Assembly: GCA_002403905.1 (NCBI GenBank)
Contig: DHIR01000110.1
Coordinates: 12,503 to 45,312 of the forward strand
DNA: 32,810 nt
Origin: Mucilaginibacter sp. UBA4741
GTDB taxonomy: Bacteria; Bacteroidota; Bacteroidia; Sphingobacteriales; Sphingobacteriaceae
Direction: 5' to 3'
Part shown: positions 1 to 7,249 of the stretch, in pieces
How the letters are laid out: the number at the start of each line of letters is the position of its first letter
How positions within the stretch are numbered: the stretch's first letter is position 1
Position numbers and translations under genes: made by a program
The notes under the pieces: model-generated
Told to the model about the DNA's origin: nothing
Seen by the model: the letters and a program-made list of their open reading frames with translations, nothing else
Database searches by the model: none

Positions 1-24
1 TGTTAATCAATCGATTGATTAACA
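1..24. repeat. Perfect 24-bp palindrome at the window edge
   Basis: The first 24 bases read the same on both strands (half-site TGTTAATCAATC), and ATCGAT recurs a few bases further on. It lies 59 bp beyond the stop codon of the minus-strand enoyl-CoA hydratase gene, so it could be a 3' hairpin. No T-run follows it in that direction within the window, and a longer repeat extending to the left cannot be excluded. Bases 25-83 hold nothing else I recognise. Confidence 0.6.
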
Positions 25-83
25 ATCGATTTAATTTTTGACTATATGGGTATTTTAGTCAGAGCAATGTAATGATAGCTTAT

Positions 84-866
84 TTATTTGCCTTTAAAGG
101 ATGGTTTCCTTTTCTCCAAAAAGGCAGAAACGCCTTCTTTAAAGTCATCAGTACCAAAACATTTGGCAAATTCTGCTATCTCGGTTTCATATCCGTTAAC
201 ATCATTTTGCCCGGCGGCATTAATGGCTTTTATGGCCGCGGCAATAGCCAGTGGTGCGCGGTTTATTATTTTTTGAAGGATCTCTTCGGCTTTGGGGATC
301 AGTTCTTCGGGTGTTACTACATGATTAACCAATCCAAATTGATATGCATCAGCTGCGGTAATCATATCGGCAGTCATTATCATTTCTAATGCTTTGCCTT
401 TGCCTACTAAACGGGTTAAACGCTTGGTACCGCCATAGCCGGGTATAAGCCCCAGGCATACTTCGGGTAATCCCATCTTTGCGTTATCACTGGCTATGCG
501 GATATGACAGGCCATAGCCAGTTCCAGTCCTCCGCCTAAGGCGAAACCATTAATAGCGGCTATAACGGGTTTGCCTGCATTTTCAATCAGGTTGAAAATT
601 TTGGTATGGCCATCTATGGCTAGTTTACGGCCGCCTTCTACATCGAGGTCGGCAAACTCGGCAATATCAGCGCCAGCTACAAAAGCTTTTGGCCCTGCAC
701 CGGTTATAATAATGCCGCCAACTTTTTCATCAGCAAAAGCATAAGTTAAAGCGGCATGTAATTCGGCAAGAGTAGCTGCGTTTAAAGCATTGAGTTTGCT
801 TTCGCGATTTATGGTGATATATAATACGCGCTCTTTATTGTCAACTAACAGGTTTTGATAATCCAT
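84..866 (-). CDS. Enoyl-CoA hydratase/isomerase family protein (crotonase fold)
   Basis: A 260-residue cytosolic crotonase, the usual family length. It should hydrate a trans-2-enoyl-CoA to the 3-hydroxyacyl-CoA in fatty-acid or branched-chain acyl-CoA breakdown. The oxyanion-hole segment AFVAGADIAEFA lies near residues 61-72. The two glutamates of true hydratases are present: Glu115 in GGGLELAMAC and Glu135 in GLPEVCLGLIPGYGG. The start MDYQNLLVD leaves 9 bp to the upstream B12-binding gene, so the two are probably one transcript. This pairing suggests acyl-CoA metabolism through a B12-dependent acyl-CoA mutase, but substrate chain length cannot be read from sequence. Family assignment is secure; the specific role is inferred. 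Confidence 0.93.
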   Translation of the reverse strand: MDYQNLLVDNKERVLYITINRESKLNALNAATLAELHAALTYAFADEKVGGIIITGAGPKAFVAGADIAEFADLDVEGGRKLAIDGHTKIFNLIENAGKPVIAAINGFALGGGLELAMACHIRIASDNAKMGLPEVCLGLIPGYGGTKRLTRLVGKGKALEMIMTADMITAADAYQFGLVNHVVTPEELIPKAEEILQKIINRAPLAIAAAIKAINAAGQNDVNGYETEIAEFAKCFGTDDFKEGVSAFLEKRKPSFKGK

Positions 867-875
867 ATTGCAAAG

Positions 876-1298
876 TTAAAAATTACGATGCTTGTGCACC
901 CAATGTGTTATATACCTAACAATATCTTGTGTGCTGGTGCCCGGCGGAAAAAGTTCGCCAACACCCAGTTTTTTCAAAGTAATCATATCTTCCTCCGGGA
1001 TAATACCGCCACCCGTAACCAATACATCATCCATTTTTTTCTCTTTGATGATAGCCAGTATCTTAGGGAAAACTGTCATGTGCGCGCCCGACAGGATAGA
1101 TATACCAATAGCATCCACATCCTCCTGCAAAGCGGTATTTACCACCATTTCGGGCGTTTGGCGCAGGCCGGTATAAATAACCTCCATCCCCGCATCGCGC
1201 AGTGAAGTAGCAATAATGCGCGCGCCTCGGTCATGCCCGTCAAGCCCAACTTTAGCAACTAAAACACGTATGGGGCGGTTAAATGGTTTGGTGGTCAT
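876..1298 (-). CDS. Cobalamin-binding small subunit of an acyl-CoA mutase (methylmalonyl-CoA mutase C-terminal domain type)
   Basis: A 140-residue protein made only of a B12-binding Rossmann-like domain. The base-off cobalamin motif DxHxxG is present as LDGHDRGA, with His22 as the lower axial ligand. Later motifs, including [16 protein letters not shown] and the [11 protein letters not shown] loop, match the small subunits of split methylmalonyl- or isobutyryl-CoA mutases. The catalytic barrel subunit is not in this window. The frame is open upstream to 1346, but the start at 1298 ([18 protein letters not shown]) is preferred because homologues start just before this strand and the extension ([10 protein letters not shown]...) runs into a palindromic repeat. 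A TATCTTGC sequence upstream is a weak -7 candidate. Which acyl-CoA is rearranged is unknown. Confidence 0.88.
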   Translation of the reverse strand: MTTKPFNRPIRVLVAKVGLDGHDRGARIIATSLRDAGMEVIYTGLRQTPEMVVNTALQEDVDAIGISILSGAHMTVFPKILAIIKEKKMDDVLVTGGGIIPEEDMITLKKLGVGELFPPGTSTQDIVRYITHWVHKHRNF

Positions 1299-1335
1299 GG
1301 TTACTTTGAATGATGCAAGATAGTGATAGCGCCCG

Positions 1336-1368
1336 AGATTTGACAACTTTTAAAAAGTTGTCAAATCT
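1336..1368. repeat. Perfect hairpin with 16-bp arms
   Basis: The left arm AGATTTGACAACTTTT (1336-1351) and its exact reverse complement (1353-1368) are separated by one base. It lies 38 bp upstream of the B12-binding gene start. It resembles the dispersed intergenic hairpins of Bacteroidota more than a terminator: the arms are AT-rich, the only T-run is inside the stem, and no gene ends beside it. It could form a 5'-UTR stem or be a repeat-family copy. Confidence 0.65.
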
Positions 1369-1421
1369 TGAATGTTGCCCAGATAGACAATTGCTAATCA
1401 AGAGCCATCAGCTCGACAAAT

Positions 1422-1618
1422 ATAGCAACGGATTTTAATCCGTTGAAAATAGCCAACCCAAATTATGAGTGCCGTAGGCACGGTGCATATTAATAAACGA
1501 CCTTGTAAATGCGCCGAGTTATATGGGCCGAACCTACGGTTCTTCAACTTATTTTTTGTGATCTTCAACAGGTTAAAACCCGTTGCAACAATATGGGGCG
1601 AAACTACGCTTCTGGTAG
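1422..1618. repeat. Mosaic of short palindromes (REP/BIME-like)
   Basis: Most of the 320-bp gap between the GH3-family and B12-binding genes is a mosaic of small hairpins. Type A: CAACGGATT/AATCCGTTG with a TT loop (1426-1445), and CAACAGGTT/AACCCGTTG with an AA loop and one mismatch (1566-1585), its likely inverted copy. Type B: GTGCC-GTA-GGCAC (1469-1481), GAACC-TAC-GGTTC (1530-1542) and a decayed GAAAC-TAC-GCTTC (1600-1612). The last two lie in parallel after ATATGGG; the first is their reverse complement. No coding sequence is convincing here. The unit resembles REP/BIME elements mobilised by RAYT-type transposases, but no such gene is in view. Confidence 0.6.
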
Positions 1619-3139
1619 TTACCTCACCAACTCCACCACCTTCAATATAGCATCCACATACTCCCTGTTATTAGCTAGGCGCGGTACTTTATGCTGACCG
1701 CCTAGCTTTCCTTTTTCTTTCATCCAGTTAAAGAATGTGCCTTCGGGTACTCGGCGCACTATGGGGCGGCGCAGGGCCATGTCTTTAAATCGTTTGGCGT
1801 CGTAGTCTGAGTTGATACGGCGCAGGGTTTGATCGAGTATATCAACAAAACGCTCAAACTCTGCGGGTTTTTTCTCGAATTCTATCAGCCATTCGTGCGC
1901 GCCACATTCATCATCATTAAAATAAATTGGGGCAGCGGTATAGTCACGTATAATTGCTCCGGTTTGGCTGCAGGCCTCTTCCAAGGCGCGCTCGGCATTA
2001 TCAATTATAACTTCCTCGCCAAAGGCGTTTATAAAATGTTTGGTGCGGCCCGTAACTTGGATACGGTACGGTACCAGCGAGGTAAATTTAATGGTATCGC
2101 CAATTAAATAGCGCCATAACCCGGCATTGGTGCTGATGATGGGGGCATAGTTTTTATCCAGCTCCACCTCATCTAAGGTGAGTGTTTGCGGGTTTTCGTC
2201 GTGCAAATTTTCGGTTGGTAAAAACTCGTAGAAAATACCATAGTCCAGCATTAACAACATTTCGCCGCCTGCTATCTGATCTTGTATACCAAAGAAACCT
2301 TCGGATGCGTTGTAGTTTTCCAGGTAATACATATCATCGCTCGGTATCAGTTTTTTAAACTGCTCGCGATAGGGGGTAAAATTAACCGCGCCGTGAAAGT
2401 ATAGTTCCAAATTGGGCCAAACCTCCAGCAGGTTTTTTTTGCCGGTTATTTCCAGGATGCGTTTGCAAAGCAGCAAGTTCCAGGTAGGTACGCCACTCAG
2501 GCTGGTTACATTAACATCGCGGGTGGCGTGGGCCATTTTTTCTATCTTCTCTTCAAAATCTTCCAGCAGGGCAATATCCAGATGCGGGGTGCGGTGAAAT
2601 TCGGCCCACAACGGCAGGTTCTTCATAATTACAGCCGACAAATCACCAAAAGAAGTATCCGGGCTTAACGGACTAACCTGGTGGCTGCCGCCCAATGTCA
2701 ATATCTTACCCGTAAACATTTTGGCATTAGGGCGATTGTTGAAATAGATGGTCAACAGATCCTTACCGCCTTTAAAGTGACATTCCTCTAATGATTCTTC
2801 ACTAACGGGGATGAACTTGCTCCTGTCGCTGGTGGTACCCGATGATTTGGCGAACCACTTGATCTCTGACGGCCAAAGAACATTTTGCTCGCCGCGGATC
2901 ATGCGCTCTATGTAAGGTTTTAGCGTATCGTAAGTTTGTATAGGTACGCGCTCTTTAAACTCGCTTAGGTTGGTAATACTTTTATAGCCGTATTTTTTGC
3001 CCCATTCTGTATTCTCTGCTCTTGATATCAATTGTTCAAACCATTCTTCCTGTACCTCGTTGGGGTATTTCATAAAAAGCTCTATCTGGTGGATACGCTT
3101 TTTCATGAACCAGGTAAAAACAGAGTTAAAAATTGTCAT
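1619..3139 (-). CDS. GH3 auxin-responsive promoter family protein (acyl-adenylate-forming enzyme)
   Basis: A 506-residue protein of the GH3 family (Pfam GH3; not glycoside hydrolase family 3). Plant members activate jasmonate or auxin with ATP and conjugate them to amino acids; the bacterial function is largely unknown. The phosphate-binding motif is visible as AKSSGTTSDRSKFIPVS near residue 92. Further family features are YYLENYNASEGFFGIQD near the centre and the hinge region LWRYLIGDTIKFT followed by VTGRTKHFINAFGEEV. The C-terminal segment has the usual GGQHKVPRL motif. It starts 12 bp after the lptB stop and is probably co-transcribed with lptB and recJ. Reaction type is inferred from family; the substrates are unknown. 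Confidence 0.9.
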   Translation of the reverse strand: MTIFNSVFTWFMKKRIHQIELFMKYPNEVQEEWFEQLISRAENTEWGKKYGYKSITNLSEFKERVPIQTYDTLKPYIERMIRGEQNVLWPSEIKWFAKSSGTTSDRSKFIPVSEESLEECHFKGGKDLLTIYFNNRPNAKMFTGKILTLGGSHQVSPLSPDTSFGDLSAVIMKNLPLWAEFHRTPHLDIALLEDFEEKIEKMAHATRDVNVTSLSGVPTWNLLLCKRILEITGKKNLLEVWPNLELYFHGAVNFTPYREQFKKLIPSDDMYYLENYNASEGFFGIQDQIAGGEMLLMLDYGIFYEFLPTENLHDENPQTLTLDEVELDKNYAPIISTNAGLWRYLIGDTIKFTSLVPYRIQVTGRTKHFINAFGEEVIIDNAERALEEACSQTGAIIRDYTAAPIYFNDDECGAHEWLIEFEKKPAEFERFVDILDQTLRRINSDYDAKRFKDMALRRPIVRRVPEGTFFNWMKEKGKLGGQHKVPRLANNREYVDAILKVVELVR

Positions 3140-3151
3140 AAGCCACTAGCT

Positions 3152-3892
3152 TTATTGAGCAAATGTTTTTCTTTTTAGTACGAAGTTTGCACCCAGGTAC
3201 ACCTTACGCACCATCTCGTTCTCGGCCAATACCTCGGGTACGCCCGACTCTAATATCTTACCCTCAAACAGCAAATAAGCGCGGTCTGTAATAGACAGCG
3301 TTTCCTGCACGTTGTGGTCGGTTATTAATATACCGATGTTACGATGGCGCAGTTTGGCTACCATCGCCTGTATCTCTTCCACCGCTATCGGGTCAACCCC
3401 GGCAAACGGCTCATCCAGTAAAATAAAGTTTGGTTCGGCAGCAAGGGCGCGGGCAATTTCTGTACGGCGGCGCTCGCCTCCTGATAGCAGGTCGCCACGG
3501 TTACGGCGCACTTTGTGTAAGCTAAACTCGTCTATCAGGGTTTCCAGCTTTTCTTCTTGTTGCAACTTGGTGGTTTTACCCATTTCCAGGATAGCTTTTA
3601 TATTATCCTCAACCGTCAATTTACGAAACACCGAAGCTTCCTGCGCCAGATAGCCAATGCCTTTTTGCGCGCGGCGATACATTGGGTCGCCGGTTATTTC
3701 TTCGTCATCTAAAAATATATGGCCCTCGTTAGGTTTTATCAACCCTACTATCATATAAAACGATGTTGTTTTACCCGCGCCGTTAGGCCCAAGTAATCCC
3801 ACTATTTCGCCTTGCGACACGTTGAACGACACATCACTAACAACAGCACGTTGCTTATATTTTTTTACTAAATTTTCTGCCCGTAAGTTCAT
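3152..3892 (-). CDS. lptB: LPS export ABC transporter ATP-binding protein LptB
   Basis: A 246-residue ABC ATPase that would power LptFG at the inner membrane to extract lipopolysaccharide and send it to the outer membrane. Walker A is GPNGAGKTT (near residue 35), the signature motif is [16 protein letters not shown], and Walker B with catalytic glutamate is [12 protein letters not shown]. The switch histidine follows in [10 protein letters not shown]. Sequence around [18 protein letters not shown] is typical of LptB. Length matches the family, and [12 protein letters not shown] is the natural start. It lies between recJ (65 bp upstream, with an AT-rich hairpin in the gap) and the GH3-family gene (12 bp downstream). 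Confidence 0.95.
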   Translation of the reverse strand: MNLRAENLVKKYKQRAVVSDVSFNVSQGEIVGLLGPNGAGKTTSFYMIVGLIKPNEGHIFLDDEEITGDPMYRRAQKGIGYLAQEASVFRKLTVEDNIKAILEMGKTTKLQQEEKLETLIDEFSLHKVRRNRGDLLSGGERRRTEIARALAAEPNFILLDEPFAGVDPIAVEEIQAMVAKLRHRNIGILITDHNVQETLSITDRAYLLFEGKILESGVPEVLAENEMVRKVYLGANFVLKRKTFAQ

Positions 3893-3893
3893 T

Positions 3894-3959
3894 AATTCAA
3901 AAGTTAAAAGTCAAAATTCAAAAAAGGGTTTTTACTTTTTAATTTTGACTTTTGAATTT
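3894..3959. repeat. AT-rich hairpin between recJ and lptB
   Basis: Arms AAAAGTCAAAATT (3906-3918) and AATTTTGACTTTT (3941-3953) are perfect 13-bp complements. A second pair, AATTCAAAAG (3894-3903) and CTTTTGAATT (3949-3958), overlaps them. The element fills the whole recJ-lptB gap and overlaps the recJ stop. With no GC-rich stem it would be a weak terminator, so read-through into lptB is likely; it may be a repeat copy or an RNA-processing site. Confidence 0.5.
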
Positions 3960-5655
3960 ACATTCTTATTCCTTTTACATTCAACTGTATAGTGCGTCTT
4001 TCGCGCCAAATATTTTCTTCAATATTATAACAAATATCAAAAGGTGCGTCTTTTTTTATTTGTTCTAGTTGTTCGCCCTGGCCAAAGGCAATGCAATCAA
4101 ATAATGCCGAGCCCTCCTGCATCACCGTCATTTTTATGTGGTTTTGGCCCACCAAAACCGGATTGCCGCTAACATACACATTTTTGGTTAGGAACACCGG
4201 TGCCATATTCTCCGGCCCGAACGGTGCAAACTGGTTCAATATCCTGAAAAACTTAGGTTCTATTTGGCTTAAACGCAATTCTGCGTCAATTTGTATTTGC
4301 TGTATTAATTGCTCGGCAGTAATGGTCGAGCTTACTACTTCTTCAAATTTATTAATAAAAGCGTCAACATTCTCTGGGTGCATGGTTAAACCTGCCGCGT
4401 ATTTATGCCCGCCAAATTGTATCAGCAAATCGCTGCAGCCACAAAGGGCCTCGTACAGATCATACCCAAAAACAGACCGCGCCGAACCTGCCACATGCCC
4501 GTTTGATTGCGTAAGCACCACCGTAGGCCGGTAATATTTCTCTGTTAATCGCGAAGCGACAATACCTATAACGCCCTTGTGCCAGTCCTTATTAAATACC
4601 ACGGTCGATTTTCGGTCTATCAAGATCTGGCTATCGCCGATCATGCTCAGCGCCTCATCTGTTATTTGCAAATCGTGGCCCTTACGCTCGGTATTTTTTA
4701 TGTTGATGAGATCGCCTTTTATCTGGGCCTCTTCGTCATTGCAGGCTATTAAAAGCTCAACAGCGTGTTTGGCATCATCGATCCTGCCTGCTGCGTTAAT
4801 GCGCGGACCCAATAGGAAAACAATATCAGATATTGTATAACTAATGCTCTTACCCGCAACATCCATTAATGTTTTAAGGCCGATGCAGGGATCATTATTT
4901 AATTTTTGTAAACCAAAATAGGCCAGCACCCGGTTCTCGCCAACTATGGGCACAATATCGCAGGCAACGCTTACGGCAACCAGGTCCATATAACGGCTTA
5001 CATCTTCAAACGGTAACCCGTTCTTTTCGGCATAAGCCTGGGCTAGTTTAAAGCCGATGCCGCAGCCTGAAAGTTCTTTAAACGGATAAGGGCAATCTGC
5101 GCGTTTAGGGTCAAGCACCGCTACAGCAGCAGGCAGTTCATCGCCCGGAGTATGGTGATCGCAAATAATAAAATCAACCCCTAAAGTATTAGCATAAGCA
5201 ATTTTATCAACTGATTTTATGCCGCAATCCAACGCTATGATTAAAGTAAAACCGTGTTCTTTGGCGTAATCAATACCCTGGGTAGATATGCCGTAGCCCT
5301 CTTTATAACGATCTGGTATATAATATTCAATATTGCTATGATGGGTTTTAAAAAAGCTGTAAACAACAGCTACGGCGGTGGTGCCATCCACATCATAATC
5401 GCCATAAACCATTATTTTTTCGCCGGTGGCGATGGCGGCTTCAATACGCTCAATAGCTTTCTCCATATCCTGCATCAGGAAGGGGTCATGCAAATGGCGC
5501 TCATCAGGCCGGAAGAAATATTTAGCTTCCTCGTAGTTTTTTATGCCACGGTGCAACAATAAAGTACTTAAAACGGAATCAATGTTCAGTTCAGTTGCTA
5601 AATGGTTTATATCATCAATTGCCTGTACTTCCCTTATCGCCCACCGTTTATTCAT
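3958..5655 (-). CDS. recJ: Single-stranded-DNA-specific 5'-3' exonuclease RecJ
   Basis: A 565-residue DHH-family nuclease that degrades 5'-ended single strands in recombinational and mismatch repair. Visible motifs in order: MVYGDYDVDGTTAV (motif I), IALDCGIKS, FIICDHHTPGDELP (DHH motif), GCGIGFKLAQAY, then the DHHA1 domain with HKGVIGIVASRL, GSARSVFGYD and FGGHKYAAGLTM. A C-terminal OB-like segment follows (MAPVFLTKNVYVSGNP). The frame is open to 5748, but the extra 31 residues (Cys/His/Phe-rich, starting MQICRC) are encoded by the palindromic repeat at 5688-5758. MNKRWAIREVQ at 5655 matches RecJ N-termini and is the chosen start. Likely first gene of a recJ-lptB-GH3 unit. Confidence 0.96.
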   Translation of the reverse strand: MNKRWAIREVQAIDDINHLATELNIDSVLSTLLLHRGIKNYEEAKYFFRPDERHLHDPFLMQDMEKAIERIEAAIATGEKIMVYGDYDVDGTTAVAVVYSFFKTHHSNIEYYIPDRYKEGYGISTQGIDYAKEHGFTLIIALDCGIKSVDKIAYANTLGVDFIICDHHTPGDELPAAVAVLDPKRADCPYPFKELSGCGIGFKLAQAYAEKNGLPFEDVSRYMDLVAVSVACDIVPIVGENRVLAYFGLQKLNNDPCIGLKTLMDVAGKSISYTISDIVFLLGPRINAAGRIDDAKHAVELLIACNDEEAQIKGDLINIKNTERKGHDLQITDEALSMIGDSQILIDRKSTVVFNKDWHKGVIGIVASRLTEKYYRPTVVLTQSNGHVAGSARSVFGYDLYEALCGCSDLLIQFGGHKYAAGLTMHPENVDAFINKFEEVVSSTITAEQLIQQIQIDAELRLSQIEPKFFRILNQFAPFGPENMAPVFLTKNVYVSGNPVLVGQNHIKMTVMQEGSALFDCIAFGQGEQLEQIKKDAPFDICYNIEENIWRERRTIQLNVKGIRM

Positions 5656-5687
5656 ATCTTTGTTGCTTAAAACAGTAAATATAGAAA

Positions 5688-5758
5688 ATGTGCAGATATG
5701 CCGATGTGGAAATGTGCAGATTAAATTTGCACATCTGCATATTTGCACATCCGCACAT
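5688..5758. repeat. Imperfect palindrome of ATGTGCAGA / TCTGCACAT units
   Basis: ATGTGCAGA occurs at 5688-5696 and 5712-5720. Near-complementary TGCACAT or CGCACAT units follow at 5728-5734, 5744-5750 and 5752-5758. The two outer pairs mirror each other around about 5723, each with 8 of 9 bases paired. It fills the gap between the divergent recJ and metallo-hydrolase genes, ending 12 bp before the latter's start, so it overlaps the promoter region. It resembles short dispersed repeats rather than a single operator. Confidence 0.55.
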
Positions 5759-5769
5759 CAATAATTATT

Positions 5770-6540
5770 ATGAAAATTTTCGCGTTAGGTGAAGGCTCTT
5801 ACTCCGTAGATGCTTCTAAAAAATTTGTTCCTTTTGATCCGCTGGTTGATAATTTCCGCGATCGCCCGGGTTCGCTATTCATACATGTTAATCCGTTCCT
5901 GGTACAAACGTCTACCGACCTTATTTTATTTGATTGCGGCCTGGGTTATAAAGATACCCGCGATGAATTTTTTCTGCATCAGCATATCCGCAACGCCGGT
6001 TTTGATCCGGAGGATGTAACACTGGTTTTAATGTCGCATTTACATTATGACCATTCGGGCGGGTTAGTGGTTGAGCGCAACGGAAAACTGGAGCCAAGCT
6101 TCCCTGGTGCCGAGCACGTCATACAGCGCGGCGAGTGGGAAACGGCCTTTAGTGGCAAATCATCATCATACCATAAAGAGATATTTGATTCACTGCAACG
6201 CTCAGTACAAATTACTTATGTAGAAGGATCGGGCGAGTTTAAGCCGGGAATAAAATATGAGCTATCGGGCGGGCATTGCCAGTTTCACCAGGTTTTTTGG
6301 ATCGCCGATGGCGATGATAAATGCTTTTTTGGCGGTGATGAACTGCCCGAACCCGAACAACTGATACGAAGATTTAAAGCCAAATATGATTTCGACCCCC
6401 AAAAGGCAATGGACCTGCGCGAAGAATATGGTAAAAAAGCCGCTGCTGAAGGCTGGACCTGTTTATTCTACCATGCTAAATCTGCCCCGGTAGGTAATAT
6501 TGCTTATAATGGCGATCATTTTACCATTACACCGGTATAA
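5770..6540 (+). CDS. MBL-fold metallo-hydrolase
   Basis: A 256-residue protein of the metallo-beta-lactamase superfamily. The zinc motif HxHxDH is present as MSHLHYDHSGG near residue 92. Later ligands are the histidine in LSGGHCQFHQVF, the aspartate in FFGGDELPEPE and the histidine in CLFYHAKSAP near the C-terminus. The arrangement resembles AiiA/YtnP-type lactonase-like enzymes, but the substrate cannot be deduced. There is no signal peptide, so it is probably cytosolic. The start at 5770 (MKIFALGEGSYSVD) is preferred over the in-frame 5743 start because the extension is repeat-derived. It ends at a strong bidirectional terminator. Confidence 0.88.
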   Translation: MKIFALGEGSYSVDASKKFVPFDPLVDNFRDRPGSLFIHVNPFLVQTSTDLILFDCGLGYKDTRDEFFLHQHIRNAGFDPEDVTLVLMSHLHYDHSGGLVVERNGKLEPSFPGAEHVIQRGEWETAFSGKSSSYHKEIFDSLQRSVQITYVEGSGEFKPGIKYELSGGHCQFHQVFWIADGDDKCFFGGDELPEPEQLIRRFKAKYDFDPQKAMDLREEYGKKAAAEGWTCLFYHAKSAPVGNIAYNGDHFTITPV

Positions 6541-6542
6541 AC

Positions 6543-6579
6543 AAAAAAAGCGATGGGTTTAAAACCCATCGCTTTTTTT
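6543..6579. terminator. Bidirectional rho-independent terminator
   Basis: A perfect hairpin with 18-bp arms (core AGCGATGGGTTT / AAACCCATCGCT) around one central base. It is flanked by A7 on the left and T7 on the right, so it works on both strands. It sits 2 bp after the metallo-hydrolase stop and 18 bp after the stop of the convergent response-regulator gene. Confidence 0.92.
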
Positions 6580-6597
6580 ATATCTATCAAGCAAATA

Positions 6598-7008
6598 TTA
6601 ATTTGCCGCAAACATCTCTTTTATTTTATCAACGCTTAATGGTTTAGATATAAAATTCTTTACCAGTGGGTATGATCTGGCTTTGTTAATGTCATTACTG
6701 AAAACAGATGATGATATAATGTAGATCTTGCTTTTACCCTGTGGGTCTATATTTAAGCGTTTATACTCATCTAAAAACTCCCAGCCGTTCATAATGGGCA
6801 TATTTATATCCAGCAAAATAAAGTCGGGTAGTAAGGATGGGTCGTGTTTTTGTATCTCAACCAATTCCTCTATAGCAAATCTACCATTTAAACATGCGGA
6901 GATAGCTGTGTTGTCAATAGCTTTTTTTATCAATTTAATTGAAATGAAATTGTTTATTTCATCATCATCAACTAATAAAATACTTACAGGTTTGCTATCA
7001 GAGCTCAT
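6598..7008 (-). CDS. Single-domain response regulator (CheY-like receiver)
   Basis: A 136-residue protein consisting only of a receiver domain. The acidic pocket is Asp14-Asp15-Asp16 in ILLVDDDEINN. The phosphoacceptor is Asp67 in FILLDINMPIMNGWEF. The switch serine is in the ISSS segment (99-101) and the conserved lysine is Lys122 in FISKPLS. There is no output domain, so it should pass phosphate or dock to a partner. No histidine kinase lies nearby, so its partner is encoded elsewhere. A 23-bp inverted repeat is centred about 54 bp upstream of its start. Domain assignment is certain; pathway unknown. Confidence 0.94.
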   Translation of the reverse strand: MSSDSKPVSILLVDDDEINNFISIKLIKKAIDNTAISACLNGRFAIEELVEIQKHDPSLLPDFILLDINMPIMNGWEFLDEYKRLNIDPQGKSKIYIISSSVFSNDINKARSYPLVKNFISKPLSVDKIKEMFAAN

Positions 7009-7050
7009 ATGTATCGCTTATACGGAGTATTTTCAAAAAAAGTTATATTC

Positions 7051-7073
7051 CTATATGTTGTAACAACATATAG
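7051..7073. promoter_or_regulatory. Perfect 11-1-11 inverted repeat upstream of the response regulator
   Basis: Left arm CTATATGTTGT (7051-7061), one central base, then its exact reverse complement (7063-7073). It lies 43 bp upstream of the response-regulator start, a reasonable place for an operator or a 5'-UTR hairpin. No regulator can be assigned. Confidence 0.45.
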
Positions 7074-7141
7074 AACAAAAGTGTTTTATTCAAATGAAAT
7101 ATACAAACAATATTACACAAACATTCGCCACAATAACAATA

Positions 7142-7162
7142 AAATAGTTTGACAAACTATTT
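7142..7162. promoter_or_regulatory. Perfect 10-1-10 AT-rich inverted repeat upstream of the MerC-like gene
   Basis: AAATAGTTTG (7142-7151), a central A, then CAAACTATTT (7153-7162). The odd-spaced AT-rich dyad has the general form of Fur/Zur boxes, and a Fur-family gene lies two genes downstream. It ends 87 bp before the MerC-like start. It could also be the weak terminator of an upstream transcript, since a T/C-rich tract follows. The rest of 7074-7249 shows only AT-rich DNA and the -7 candidate listed separately. Confidence 0.4.
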
Positions 7163-7237
7163 CTTTCTTTTGGCGAAAGATACTGTCAGCGGAGTATAAT
7201 TTTATAAAAAATAAAACGCAATAAAGTTGCATTAAGC

Positions 7238-7245
7238 TATATTTG
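7238..7245 (+). promoter_or_regulatory. Candidate -7 element TATATTTG before the MerC-like gene
   Basis: TATATTTG fits the Bacteroidota -7 consensus TAnnTTTG. It ends four bases before the ATG at 7250, which would give a leaderless or nearly leaderless transcript. No TTG is found at the usual -33 spacing, so support is modest. Confidence 0.35.
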
Positions 7246-7249
7246 CTCC

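Noticed and set aside
1299..1346. Longer start for the B12-binding protein
   Set aside because: The extra 16 residues run into a hairpin repeat, and the domain begins right after the 1298 start.
1336..1368. Cobalamin riboswitch before the B12-binding gene
   Set aside because: Only a simple stem is present; no B12-box-like core or multi-stem layout is seen, and the region is too short.
1422..1618. CRISPR array
   Set aside because: The repeats are short, differ in sequence and orientation, and have no regular spacers or cas genes nearby.
1465..1697. Open frames in the 1422-1618 gap as small genes
   Set aside because: They consist of hairpin repeats and run into the GH3-family gene on the other strand; no protein-like features.
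5254..5562. Plus-strand frame inside recJ as a gene
   Set aside because: It is antisense to conserved RecJ motifs and has no recognisable features of its own.
5656..5748. N-terminal extension of RecJ by 31 residues
   Set aside because: It is encoded by the palindromic repeat, has an odd Cys/His-rich composition, and the standard RecJ start MNKRWAIREVQ lies at 5655.
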